Under the pieces are notes generated by a model. The model was given only the letters and a program-made list of their open reading frames with translations. It ran no database searches and was not told where the DNA came from. The position numbers and the translations under genes were made by a program. Source: Hydrogenophaga sp. (GTDB taxonomy: Bacteria > Pseudomonadota > Gammaproteobacteria > Burkholderiales > Burkholderiaceae_C). Taken from it: DNA of 64,000 bases. The stretch is from positions 84,544 through 148,543 of the forward strand of contig NZ_JAUSCF010000012.1 of assembly GCF_030651625.1 (NCBI RefSeq). Direction: 5' to 3'. This document shows, piece by piece, positions 8,812-16,336 of this stretch; within the stretch, counting starts at the first letter, position 1; every line of letters starts with the position of its first letter.

Positions 8812-9822
8812 TTAGAGTTCCTTATCGACTTCAACACGCGCGACCGAGTCCGATTTGTAACGCCTCGGGGCCTTCAGACTTCTGTGAATTGGACGTATTG
8901 GCACCGATGATACATCGTAACCAATAAATCCCAACAACAATTGAATTCCACCGAGAATGGGCAGTGCTGACAACATCACCGTTCCGGCTGAAGTGGGAAG
9001 ACCTACCTGCGCTGAATGCATCCAATGATAAAAACCATACAAAGAGCCAAAGCCAAGTAAAAGCAGGCCAACAGGCAGCTCTATTGACGCAAGCGACATA
9101 TCACGAAGATAGTAATTGTAAAAAATCCGTTTGAAAAAATTGCGCACATGCTTCACAAAAAACTCCCAGATTATTCTGGATATCTTAAGATTGCTGACTT
9201 CGGAACCGTATTTTGCATGCATTGGCACATCAACCACGACCGCACGGAGTGTATTTAACCTGAAAAGGAGGTCCGTTTCAAAAAAATACCGCCTGCTAAT
9301 CTTATTAAAGGGGAGATGATGAGCGACGTCAGCATGAATGGCCGTATAGCCGTTTGTCGGATCAAAAATGTTCCAATAACCGGAAGAAAGCTTACTCATA
9401 AGCGAAAGCATTGCGTTACCGAAGATACGCGATCTCGGCATTGAATGCACCTTCTCCAGATCAAAAAAACGATTGCCTTTTGTATAGTCGGCGTCGCCTT
9501 CAGCAATTGGGTTCACAAAATACATGATCAATGCTGGGTCCATTTGCCCATCACTATCGATTTTGACCAGTATTTCCATCCCGTCTTCAATGGCCGCTTG
9601 GTATCCGGTCATCACGGCACCGCCAACCCCCTGGTTTTCTTCATGCCTGATCACGGAGACGCGATGATCCATACAATTGGTGACGACATAATCGCCGGAG
9701 TTGTCAGGACAGCAATCGTCAACAACGTATATTCGGGAAACTTCAGGCCCAATCTGATCGATCACATCCATAATGTGATTTCGGGCTTTGTATGTTGGAA
9801 TAATGACCGCAATTGATTGCAT
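8812..9822 (-). CDS. GT2 polyprenyl-phosphate glycosyltransferase (ArnC/GtrB-like)
   Basis: A 336-residue GT2 enzyme: IAVIIPTYKARNH, YVVDDCCPDNSGD, ENQGVGGAVMTGY and KIDSDGQMD (DxD site). Two C-terminal hydrophobic stretches (about 250-270 and 284-304) anchor it. This is the layout of enzymes that charge undecaprenyl phosphate with one sugar. It lies directly upstream of the small flippase-like gene (1-bp gap) and downstream of a large membrane protein. Codon usage is AT-richer than in the plus-strand genes on either side, consistent with horizontal transfer. Confidence 0.85.
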   Translation of the reverse strand: MQSIAVIIPTYKARNHIMDVIDQIGPEVSRIYVVDDCCPDNSGDYVVTNCMDHRVSVIRHEENQGVGGAVMTGYQAAIEDGMEILVKIDSDGQMDPALIMYFVNPIAEGDADYTKGNRFFDLEKVHSMPRSRIFGNAMLSLMSKLSSGYWNIFDPTNGYTAIHADVAHHLPFNKISRRYFFETDLLFRLNTLRAVVVDVPMHAKYGSEVSNLKISRIIWEFFVKHVRNFFKRIFYNYYLRDMSLASIELPVGLLLLGFGSLYGFYHWMHSAQVGLPTSAGTVMLSALPILGGIQLLLGFIGYDVSSVPIRPIHRSLKAPRRYKSDSVARVEVDKEL

Positions 9823-9991
9823 TACTTTTATCTGCTAAGTTGTGCATGCCAAGCCGTATGCAAGGGCAACCATCCTGAATCAAGTTTACTCAGGACGACT
9901 CATGCGACGCACCGGGTCTGAAAGACATCTGGTCTCACCGATCGTCCGAATCGCACATAATCCTTTTTGGAATCTTTCACCTTAGCGGTAT

Positions 9992-11923
9992 TTAATAAAA
10001 ACTTGATGCCGTGGTTGTCCATATACCAAAAACTGTGAGCAATCCGATTGGCGTCAGTATCAACGCGCCCTTTTGAGTAGTGCTAAGCACCGCTTTGGGG
10101 TGTCTCGAAATTGGAATAAGCAGAAGCAAAACAGGGGCAAGCAGCGGGAGTAGGTATCTGGATTGCACTCCCGAGAATCGCGGACTTCCGACCGCTGTAT
10201 ATGATATGTACAGGGCAGTAGCAACCAAGGCTACGGTGAAAAGACACCCCATCAAGATAATGACACGGGTCGTCGCTGGCAAAGCAACCACAGGCTTCGG
10301 TTCAGTAAAGTCCATCCAAAGCGCGACGGCGACCAAAGCCAACAGGATATAAAACCCATCTATAAGACCTAAGCCAGAGAAATCTACGCTGAGCCCACGC
10401 ATGTTGAGTGGATTCAAATATGCCGTCATGAACTCCAACAGGTTGCCGATGTACACCATTGGGTTAGCAAGCACATAAGCCACTTGATCGGTTGAGTTGA
10501 CGCCCGCCCCGCCTCTGCTATCTCCGCGGCCTGGCCCATCAACCAAGAACGGCAGCGCGAATGAGGCAAAGGCAAACAAGAACGCGAAAGATGCGGCCAC
10601 CTTGAACACTATTGCTTGACGAAGGCCGCCAAATCTATCATTTGGTATGAGCAAGGAAAGCAGTATTATTGAACAGTATATAGCTTTCGGCCCGACCGCA
10701 GCAAAAGGAACAGCGATAAGGAGAACTTTCTGCAAAAACGAAATTTTCTCTGTTTTGCTTTGTAGCGCATTTAAGAACAAAGCAAAGCTCAAGAAGCTTA
10801 GTGAGGTCAGCCAGGGGTCATAGCTGTAATGCGCTGCAATGAATACAGGGGTAGGCAATGAAGCGATAGCAGCGAAGGTTATTTTACCGAAAGGCAAAAC
10901 CTTGACAGTCAAAAAAATGATGCCTATGTAGAAGATCAAATTCGATATGCGCCCCACTTGAAAAACAGCATGATTCGGCAACTCAAAAAGTCTTCCGAAA
11001 AACATGCCGACAGCAGGGGGGATGTATCCGATTTCTCGATACCAGTGAAACCACCTGTCCGTTGCATGATCTGCAGTTGTTGAATTTCGCGAAATCACAT
11101 TACTTGTCTGCTGTATTTTCTGCGCATTAAAAAATTCATTTATTTGTTTCTGCTCACGGTAGGAGTAGGAAAATGGCAAAACATACGCACGAGAGAAAAC
11201 GTCATGTACGGTCTGCGGCACCATCGCCTGCCAGGATTGCAGGTTGGCCCTGCGATAGTGAATGGATTCATCCCAGGACACAAAATTCAATTGCGTCCCC
11301 AAAGCCATTGAGCCACTTACAGCCAGCAGCACCAACACCAGAACTCTACCAACATCCAAACTGCGGAAAAAAAGCGCCCATATTCCAACCAGAAAGATGA
11401 AGTATCCGAACCCCATCATTCCGCCTCTTCGGACATTGTATTTTTCTTTTTTAACCGCAACGATACCGGCAATGACCAAGCCGGCTCCTTGTGCAGTTAT
11501 CTCCAATTGCTTAGGGCTATCTTCAACTCTGAAGACCGCAGTTCTCATGAAATTGTAAGGAGTAGTCTTTAGCCTTTCTTGCCAAGGTCTTGTAAGCGTA
11601 ACACCCTCTGGCTTATTTTCGCTATAGAATTTCAACGCAATGGGCGTATTTACATGCAGTCCTACATGGAGCAAGATGTGATCAAGGTAAGCACCATCTA
11701 GGTTCAGGACAAGCTTTGCACCTTCGCTCTGGGACTTGTATGATTCAGTCCCTTCTATTTCGAAACCCTCGACATAGCTGATGTTATGCATGAGGTTGCC
11801 CGCAAATGCTTCACCATTTTTCATCCGCTCCCATTTGGAAAAAGAAAGCTCTGAAACAACAGCAGCCGCCGCAGAGACCAGAATAATGCCTAGGATTATT
11901 AGTAGCTGTTTCACATTAGGCAT
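9992..11923 (-). CDS. DUF2142-like multi-spanning membrane protein, candidate periplasmic glycosyltransferase
   Basis: A 643-residue protein with an N-terminal membrane helix, a soluble ~140-residue domain, and then about ten hydrophobic segments. FVSWDESIHYRRANL follows the second membrane helix, where GT-C-type enzymes carry their catalytic acidic residue; PTPVFIAAHYSYDP and VPFAAVGPKAIYCS also fit DUF2142 proteins. The family is poorly characterised, but its position beside a polyprenyl-phosphate glycosyltransferase and a flippase-like protein suggests a GtrC-type enzyme using the flipped lipid-linked sugar. The gene is AT-rich relative to the locus. About 170 bp of unassigned sequence separates it from 9822. 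Confidence 0.7.
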   Translation of the reverse strand: MPNVKQLLIILGIILVSAAAAVVSELSFSKWERMKNGEAFAGNLMHNISYVEGFEIEGTESYKSQSEGAKLVLNLDGAYLDHILLHVGLHVNTPIALKFYSENKPEGVTLTRPWQERLKTTPYNFMRTAVFRVEDSPKQLEITAQGAGLVIAGIVAVKKEKYNVRRGGMMGFGYFIFLVGIWALFFRSLDVGRVLVLVLLAVSGSMALGTQLNFVSWDESIHYRRANLQSWQAMVPQTVHDVFSRAYVLPFSYSYREQKQINEFFNAQKIQQTSNVISRNSTTADHATDRWFHWYREIGYIPPAVGMFFGRLFELPNHAVFQVGRISNLIFYIGIIFLTVKVLPFGKITFAAIASLPTPVFIAAHYSYDPWLTSLSFLSFALFLNALQSKTEKISFLQKVLLIAVPFAAVGPKAIYCSIILLSLLIPNDRFGGLRQAIVFKVAASFAFLFAFASFALPFLVDGPGRGDSRGGAGVNSTDQVAYVLANPMVYIGNLLEFMTAYLNPLNMRGLSVDFSGLGLIDGFYILLALVAVALWMDFTEPKPVVALPATTRVIILMGCLFTVALVATALYISYTAVGSPRFSGVQSRYLLPLLAPVLLLLIPISRHPKAVLSTTQKGALILTPIGLLTVFGIWTTTASSFY

Positions 11924-12151
11924 ATTTCTTAAAGCTGGTTAACAACAAACGGGCGCAAGGACCGACTTTAAATGGTGCGGGTCAGACCGTTTCGAAAGCA
12001 GGATTCTAGTGCCTGCATCCAATGGAGACGCTTTGCTCTTGCTTTGCAGCTCAGGTGATTGTTTGTGCTCCAGACGGTGCCCCCTTATTCCTAGCCAGAT
12101 CGGTGCTGACTGGGCTCATACGAGACCTGATGTAGCCACCAGGAGAATCCA

Positions 12152-12268
12152 CATGATGCTTGGATTGCCCAAAAAGCGAGCGCTCCGCCCCTGTTGATCG
12201 CCGATCGCGCCACTCGCTGGGCGTTCATGGCGATCAAGAGGAACAAGACAGCGGCCTTTGCAAAGTGA
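12152..12268 (+). pseudogene. IS481-type transposase fragment
   Basis: In one plus frame ending at the stop at 12266-12268 the sequence reads LIADRATRWAFMAIKRNKTA followed by AFAK. This corresponds to the DDE integrase-core strand of IS481-family transposases ('YLFVAIDRATRWVFVxIxxDKTAAxA'). The preceding 40 bp, in another frame, read LGLPKKRAL. Only about 40 codons remain, with at least one frameshift. Confidence 0.55.
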
Positions 12269-12314
12269 TGGAGGGGTAGCCGTCACGCTCGGCAAAAGCA
12301 GGCCGCGTCACATC

Positions 12315-12362
12315 ATGATCGCGGTTACAGGCGCCAACGGCTTCGTGGGGGCTGCCGTGGTC
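12315..12362 (+). pseudogene. 5' remnant of a second epimerase gene
   Basis: Forty-eight bases from the ATG match the start of the epimerase at 5878 with three differences by eye, including the codons for MIAVTGANGFVGAAVV. Homology stops abruptly after 12362 and the frame does not continue. The gene has lost everything beyond its Rossmann glycine loop. Confidence 0.85.
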
Positions 12363-12406
12363 GTGCCGTTACCCCGTGGAGCTCGCGATGTGCACCTCAT
12401 CCGGAC

Positions 12407-12526
12407 AAGCTGAAGCTCGATGTGGAGTGTTTGCAACGTCTGTCCATGGGGTTTTACCTACAATTGGCGGCCAAGGTGGCTTTCAGTGTGCTGAAGCGGG
12501 ACGGCATCACACACTGGCGGCGATAG
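12407..12526 (+). pseudogene. 3' remnant of a second initiating sugar transferase gene
   Basis: The frame reads KLKLDVECLQRLSMGFYLQL, then AAKVAFSVLKRDGITHWRR and a stop. It aligns with the last 37 residues of the sugar transferase ending at 7361 ([20 protein letters not shown], then [11 protein letters not shown]). With the epimerase remnant 45 bp upstream, it shows that an epimerase/sugar-transferase pair once stood here and lost about 1.3 kb of internal sequence. Divergence is greater than in the epimerase piece. Confidence 0.85.
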
Positions 12527-12573
12527 AAGCCGCAACCATCCAGCCCCCTTTCCGCACAAATACAACGACACAA

Positions 12574-13566
12574 ATGCTCGATATCGGCCTTCAAAGTGAC
12601 ATGGAATGGCAGGCTCGATCTTCAAGAGCGCCACAAGTTGCCGTCGTTTTGCCGGCCTACAACGAAGCGGAAACGATCGCTGCCACCATCAAGGATTTCC
12701 ACAAGGCATTGCCTGAAGCCGCCATCTGGGTGGTCGACAACCGCTGCAGCGACAACACCCGGGCCATCGCCGAAAGCACTTTCCAGACCTTGCGTTGCAA
12801 GGGAGGCGTTCTGCAGGAGAAGCGTCCAGGCAAGGGCAATGCGGTGCGCCGCGCCTTTCTGGAGGTGGAAGCCGACATCTATGTGCTCAGCGACGCTGAC
12901 TGCACCTACCCCGCCGAGCAGGTACACCAGCTGATCGATCCAGTGCGCCGGGGTGAAGCAGACATGGTGGTCGGCGACCGCCACACCGACGGCCAGTACG
13001 CCGCCGAAAACAAGCGACCCTTGCACGGCTTCGGAAACCGCCTGGTGCGCAACCTGGTCAACACCATGTTTCGTGCCGACCTGTCCGATGTGATGAGCGG
13101 CTACAGGGCCTTCAGCCGCCAGTTCGTCAAGCACTACCCGATTCTGGTGGAGGGATTCGAGATCGAGACCGACATGACCCTGCATGCGCTGGACAAGCGC
13201 TTTCGCGTGCTGGAGGTGCCCGTGCGCTACCGCGATCGGCCAGCCGGCAGCGTCTCCAAACTCAACACCTTCCGGGATGGCGCGCGTGTGCTGGCCACCA
13301 TCTGGAACATCATGCGGCACTACCGCCCACTGCTCTTTTTTGGCACCGCCGCTTCCCTGTGTGCCTTGCTCGGGCTGGCGGCGGGCTGGGTGGTCATCGC
13401 GGAGTTCATTGCCCAGCGCTACATCGAAAAGGTGCCGCTGGCCATCCTGGCCACCGGCCTGCAGATTGAAGCGGGGTTGCTGCTTTCGGTGGGGCTGATT
13501 CTCGACTCCATGGCCCACCAGTCCAAGCTGCAGTACGAACGCGACCTTCTCAACGACCGGCCATGA
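12574..13566 (+). CDS. GT2 polyprenyl-phosphate glycosyltransferase (GtrB/DPM1-like)
   Basis: About 330 residues. VAVVLPAYNEAETI, IWVVDNRCSDNT and the DxD-type VLSDADCTYP identify GT2; GYRAFSR and FEIETDM are typical of dolichyl/undecaprenyl-phosphate glycosyltransferases. Two membrane segments near the C-terminus (FFGTAASLCALLGLAAGWVV and the next one) anchor it. The frame is open from 12376, but the early part runs through the sugar-transferase remnant, so ATG 12574 or 12601 is the likely start; neither has a strong ribosome site. It overlaps the GtrA-like gene by 4 nt. Confidence 0.8.
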   Translation: MLDIGLQSDMEWQARSSRAPQVAVVLPAYNEAETIAATIKDFHKALPEAAIWVVDNRCSDNTRAIAESTFQTLRCKGGVLQEKRPGKGNAVRRAFLEVEADIYVLSDADCTYPAEQVHQLIDPVRRGEADMVVGDRHTDGQYAAENKRPLHGFGNRLVRNLVNTMFRADLSDVMSGYRAFSRQFVKHYPILVEGFEIETDMTLHALDKRFRVLEVPVRYRDRPAGSVSKLNTFRDGARVLATIWNIMRHYRPLLFFGTAASLCALLGLAAGWVVIAEFIAQRYIEKVPLAILATGLQIEAGLLLSVGLILDSMAHQSKLQYERDLLNDRP

Positions 13567-14027
13567 ACATCCGTGCGTCTCCGAGCGCGTCACCCACGAC
13601 CCCCATGGCCCTCTGGCGCCGGGTGTGGGTGCGGCTCAGCGCATCGCGGTTCCCGCGGTTCGCCTGTGTGGGTGCGGTGGGATTTGTGGTGGACGCGGGC
13701 ATCCTGACCACTTTGATGCATGTGGGCTGGCCACCCCTTTCGGCGCGGCTGGTTTCTTTTCCGGTGGCTGTGGCCACCACCTGGCTGCTCAACAAGGCCT
13801 GGACCTTTGCATCCGATGCGCCTCATCCCGGGGGTGGGGTCGTGCGCTATTCCGGTATCCAGATCGTCGGGGCTATGATCAACCTCGGCCTGTTCACGCT
13901 GCTGATTGCCGCATTCCCGGCATCACGCGCGGTCCCCTCCCTACCCTTGGCGGCAGCCGCGCTGGTCGCGCTGGTGTTCAACTATGTGGCCAGCCGGCAC
14001 CTCGTTTTCAAGCTTCACGACACATGA
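13563..14027 (+). CDS. GtrA-like flippase
   Basis: A 154-residue protein with four membrane segments. FACVGAVGFVVDAGILTTL near the start, WLLNKAWTF in the middle and the closing NYVASRHLVF are the hallmarks of the GtrA/DPMS family. GtrA-type proteins are thought to translocate polyprenyl-phosphate-linked sugars to the periplasmic side. It is translationally coupled to the GtrB-like gene upstream and the methyltransferase downstream by 4-nt ATGA overlaps, which supports a single functional unit. Confidence 0.85.
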   Translation: MNIRASPSASPTTPMALWRRVWVRLSASRFPRFACVGAVGFVVDAGILTTLMHVGWPPLSARLVSFPVAVATTWLLNKAWTFASDAPHPGGGVVRYSGIQIVGAMINLGLFTLLIAAFPASRAVPSLPLAAAALVALVFNYVASRHLVFKLHDT

Positions 14028-14716
14028 CCACCATCGAATACAGCGGTCGAGACAATCTGGACGTCATGACCGACGCGCGCAACTACAACCGGTACCTGAC
14101 CGAACTGATTCTGAACTGGTTCAGCAAAAAAGACGGCCCTCTGGTGGACTTCGGCGCAGGTGGCGGCACCTTCGCGACGCAGGTGGCACAGGCAGGATTC
14201 GACGTGTCGTGCATAGAAACCGATCCCGTGCTCTCCGACCTGTTGAGGCAAAAGGGGCTGCGCGTGGCCGGCGCACTCGATGCCGTGCCAGATGCGAGCC
14301 TGGCGGGCATTTACAGCCTGAACGTGCTGGAGCACATCGAGGACGACGACGGCATCCTCGCACTCTGGCACCGCAAACTGGCATCGGGGGGCAAACTGCT
14401 GGTTTATGTACCAGCATTCAAAGTGTTGTTCAGCAGCATGGATCGCAAGGTGGGGCATCACCGGCGGTACCGTATGGCAGGCCTGCGTGGGCAGATGGAA
14501 CGCGCCGGCTTTGATCTGAACGTGGTCCGCTACGCCGACAGCGTGGGTTTTCTGGCTGCCCTGATCTACCGCCTGGCCGATGGCGGCCAGGGCGACATCA
14601 ACCCCCGCATGCTGCGCCTGTACGACCGCTGGATATTTCCAGTGAGCCGCTTGCTTGACCGAGTGTGCTGGCCATGGTTCGGCAAAAACGTGTACGCGTG
14701 CGCGGTCAAGCGCTGA
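14024..14716 (+). CDS. Class I SAM-dependent methyltransferase
   Basis: A 230-residue protein. LVDFGAGGGTFATQVA (about 44-59) is the SAM-binding loop; CIETDP supplies the acidic residue that binds the SAM ribose; YSLNVLEHIEDDDG and KLLVYVPAF follow as motifs of the Methyltransf_11/23 group. The ATG at 14024 is fixed by the 4-nt overlap with the GtrA-like gene. Set between a flippase and a large membrane protein, it probably methylates a sugar or lipid-linked intermediate; the acceptor is unknown. Confidence 0.85.
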   Translation: MTTIEYSGRDNLDVMTDARNYNRYLTELILNWFSKKDGPLVDFGAGGGTFATQVAQAGFDVSCIETDPVLSDLLRQKGLRVAGALDAVPDASLAGIYSLNVLEHIEDDDGILALWHRKLASGGKLLVYVPAFKVLFSSMDRKVGHHRRYRMAGLRGQMERAGFDLNVVRYADSVGFLAALIYRLADGGQGDINPRMLRLYDRWIFPVSRLLDRVCWPWFGKNVYACAVKR

Positions 14717-14720
14717 CATC

Positions 14721-16280
14721 ATGCTCACGAAGGCACAACCGTACCAGGCCGTGGCCAGATTCATGCAGGCCTTTCAGCAACGCATTCAGCCCTTCTGGTG
14801 GGTGGCGATGCTGTTGCTGGCAGGCTACTGGAGCCTGCTCGCCGGACAACACATTTCCACGAGCAACATCAAGGGAGACGCCGGCCAGAACCTGCAGATA
14901 GCGGTTCATCTGTACCAGCACGGCGAATTTTCCATGGCCTCCACGGCAGGCTTTCAACCCACCAACTTCAGGGAACCCTTGCCCATTGTGGTCACGGCTT
15001 TGTATTTAAAGGCTTCGGGGCGAAACCACGACTACATGACGCTTGACAATCTGCGTTCCGGCGAGCCCGCGCGCTTTGTCAAGCTGCATAACCTGGGATG
15101 GGTGTTTCTGGGTCTGATCGCCACCTGGCTGCTGTTCAACGAACTGACCACCAGCCGATGGGCGGGCGGTCTGGCGGCCGGCTCCGCCTTCATTTTCTTT
15201 TTCAACAACCCCTACGTCGTCGACTCGCTCTACACCGAACTGGTGACGGGTGTGTTGATGACGGGCACGAGCTATTTGATGCTGCTGGCCGGCCGGCGCC
15301 AGAAAGGGTCACTCTGGCTGGCCACCGGCGTGGGTTTGGGTCTGCTGTGCCTCACCAAGAGTGCGTTCCTCTACATCTCACTGGTCACCATTGTGGTCTT
15401 GGCTACCGTGATGCTTTTGCAACGGGGGGCGCGCGCCCGACCCTGGCTGGCCGCAGGCTTCATGACCCTGGGGCTGATCTGCACCACGGCACCCTGGATG
15501 ATCCGGAACCAGCTCCTGTTTGACAGCGCCGAAATTTCCTCTGGTCGCAGCGGCTGGGTGCTTTACAAGCGTGCCTTGCTCAACCGGATCACGCCAGAAG
15601 AATTCCGGCTCGCCTTCACGCTCTTTGGCCCCAGGCTCTACCAAGACCTGGTCGCCGGCACCTCACTGGCGATCACACCAGAGGACGCCAAGCTGCGCAC
15701 CGGGCGCGTCAGCCGGCTGTATGCAGGCCGCTCCGAGTTTTCTGGCGACGACATGCGGGCCCAAGGAGCTGGTGACCCTGATCGTGCCGTCACCCTGTAC
15801 CGCAAGACGTCGGCGATGTACATCAAGCTGTCTCGAGAAATGGAACAGGCTGGCGACCCCCATCCGACCTACGCGGCGGATCGTGCCTTGCAAGCCATTG
15901 CCCTGCCCATGCTCAAAGAGGAACCGCTGGCACATCTGAAGCTGTCGATCCTCATGTTCTGGCGCGGCATGTGGAGCATTCCCCCACAGCTGCAAATTCC
16001 GTTGCTGCCCGAAGGCCGTTGGCGCAGTGGTTTCATCGAGGTGATCAACGCACTGGGTGTTCTGGCGTTGCTGGGATGCTTTGTTTGGGGAATGCTTCAA
16101 CGCAATGTCAGATTGCTGGCATTCACCATGCTGCCAGTCATGATGATGGCTTTCTACACCCTGCTTTCACAGAACTTGCCCCGATTCTTTGCCCCGACCC
16201 AGCCGATCATGCTGGTGGCGCTGCTGCTGCTGGTGTTTCAACTGATCGGTGGGATCATGGTCAAAACCAAGCAAGACTGA
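14721..16280 (+). CDS. GT-C-type membrane glycosyltransferase (ArnT/PMT-like fold)
   Basis: A 519-residue membrane protein with roughly ten hydrophobic segments. After the first helix it has ISTSNIKGDAGQNLQIAVHLY, with the acidic residue expected in the first periplasmic loop of GT-C enzymes, then FQPTNFREPLPIV. It most likely takes a sugar from undecaprenyl phosphate and attaches it to the growing or finished glycan in the periplasm. ATG 14721 lies 4 bp after the methyltransferase stop; a longer frame from 14655 overlaps that gene and is less likely. Confidence 0.75.
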   Translation: MLTKAQPYQAVARFMQAFQQRIQPFWWVAMLLLAGYWSLLAGQHISTSNIKGDAGQNLQIAVHLYQHGEFSMASTAGFQPTNFREPLPIVVTALYLKASGRNHDYMTLDNLRSGEPARFVKLHNLGWVFLGLIATWLLFNELTTSRWAGGLAAGSAFIFFFNNPYVVDSLYTELVTGVLMTGTSYLMLLAGRRQKGSLWLATGVGLGLLCLTKSAFLYISLVTIVVLATVMLLQRGARARPWLAAGFMTLGLICTTAPWMIRNQLLFDSAEISSGRSGWVLYKRALLNRITPEEFRLAFTLFGPRLYQDLVAGTSLAITPEDAKLRTGRVSRLYAGRSEFSGDDMRAQGAGDPDRAVTLYRKTSAMYIKLSREMEQAGDPHPTYAADRALQAIALPMLKEEPLAHLKLSILMFWRGMWSIPPQLQIPLLPEGRWRSGFIEVINALGVLALLGCFVWGMLQRNVRLLAFTMLPVMMMAFYTLLSQNLPRFFAPTQPIMLVALLLLVFQLIGGIMVKTKQD

Positions 16281-16336
16281 TGCCATCAGGCCATCCATGG
16301 GGGTATCATCCGGTACCACGTGGACACCCCTCTCAC

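Larger units (their letters stand above)
11924..12573. other. Scar region with three gene remnants, no intact gene
   Basis: About 650 bp separating the AT-rich minus-strand cassette from the plus-strand glycan genes. It contains, in order, an IS481-type transposase fragment, the first 48 bp of a sugar epimerase gene and the last 40 codons of a sugar transferase gene (separate entries). The first ~220 bp show nothing recognisable. It may include the promoter of the minus-strand cassette, but no clear -35/-10 pair was found. Confidence 0.65.
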
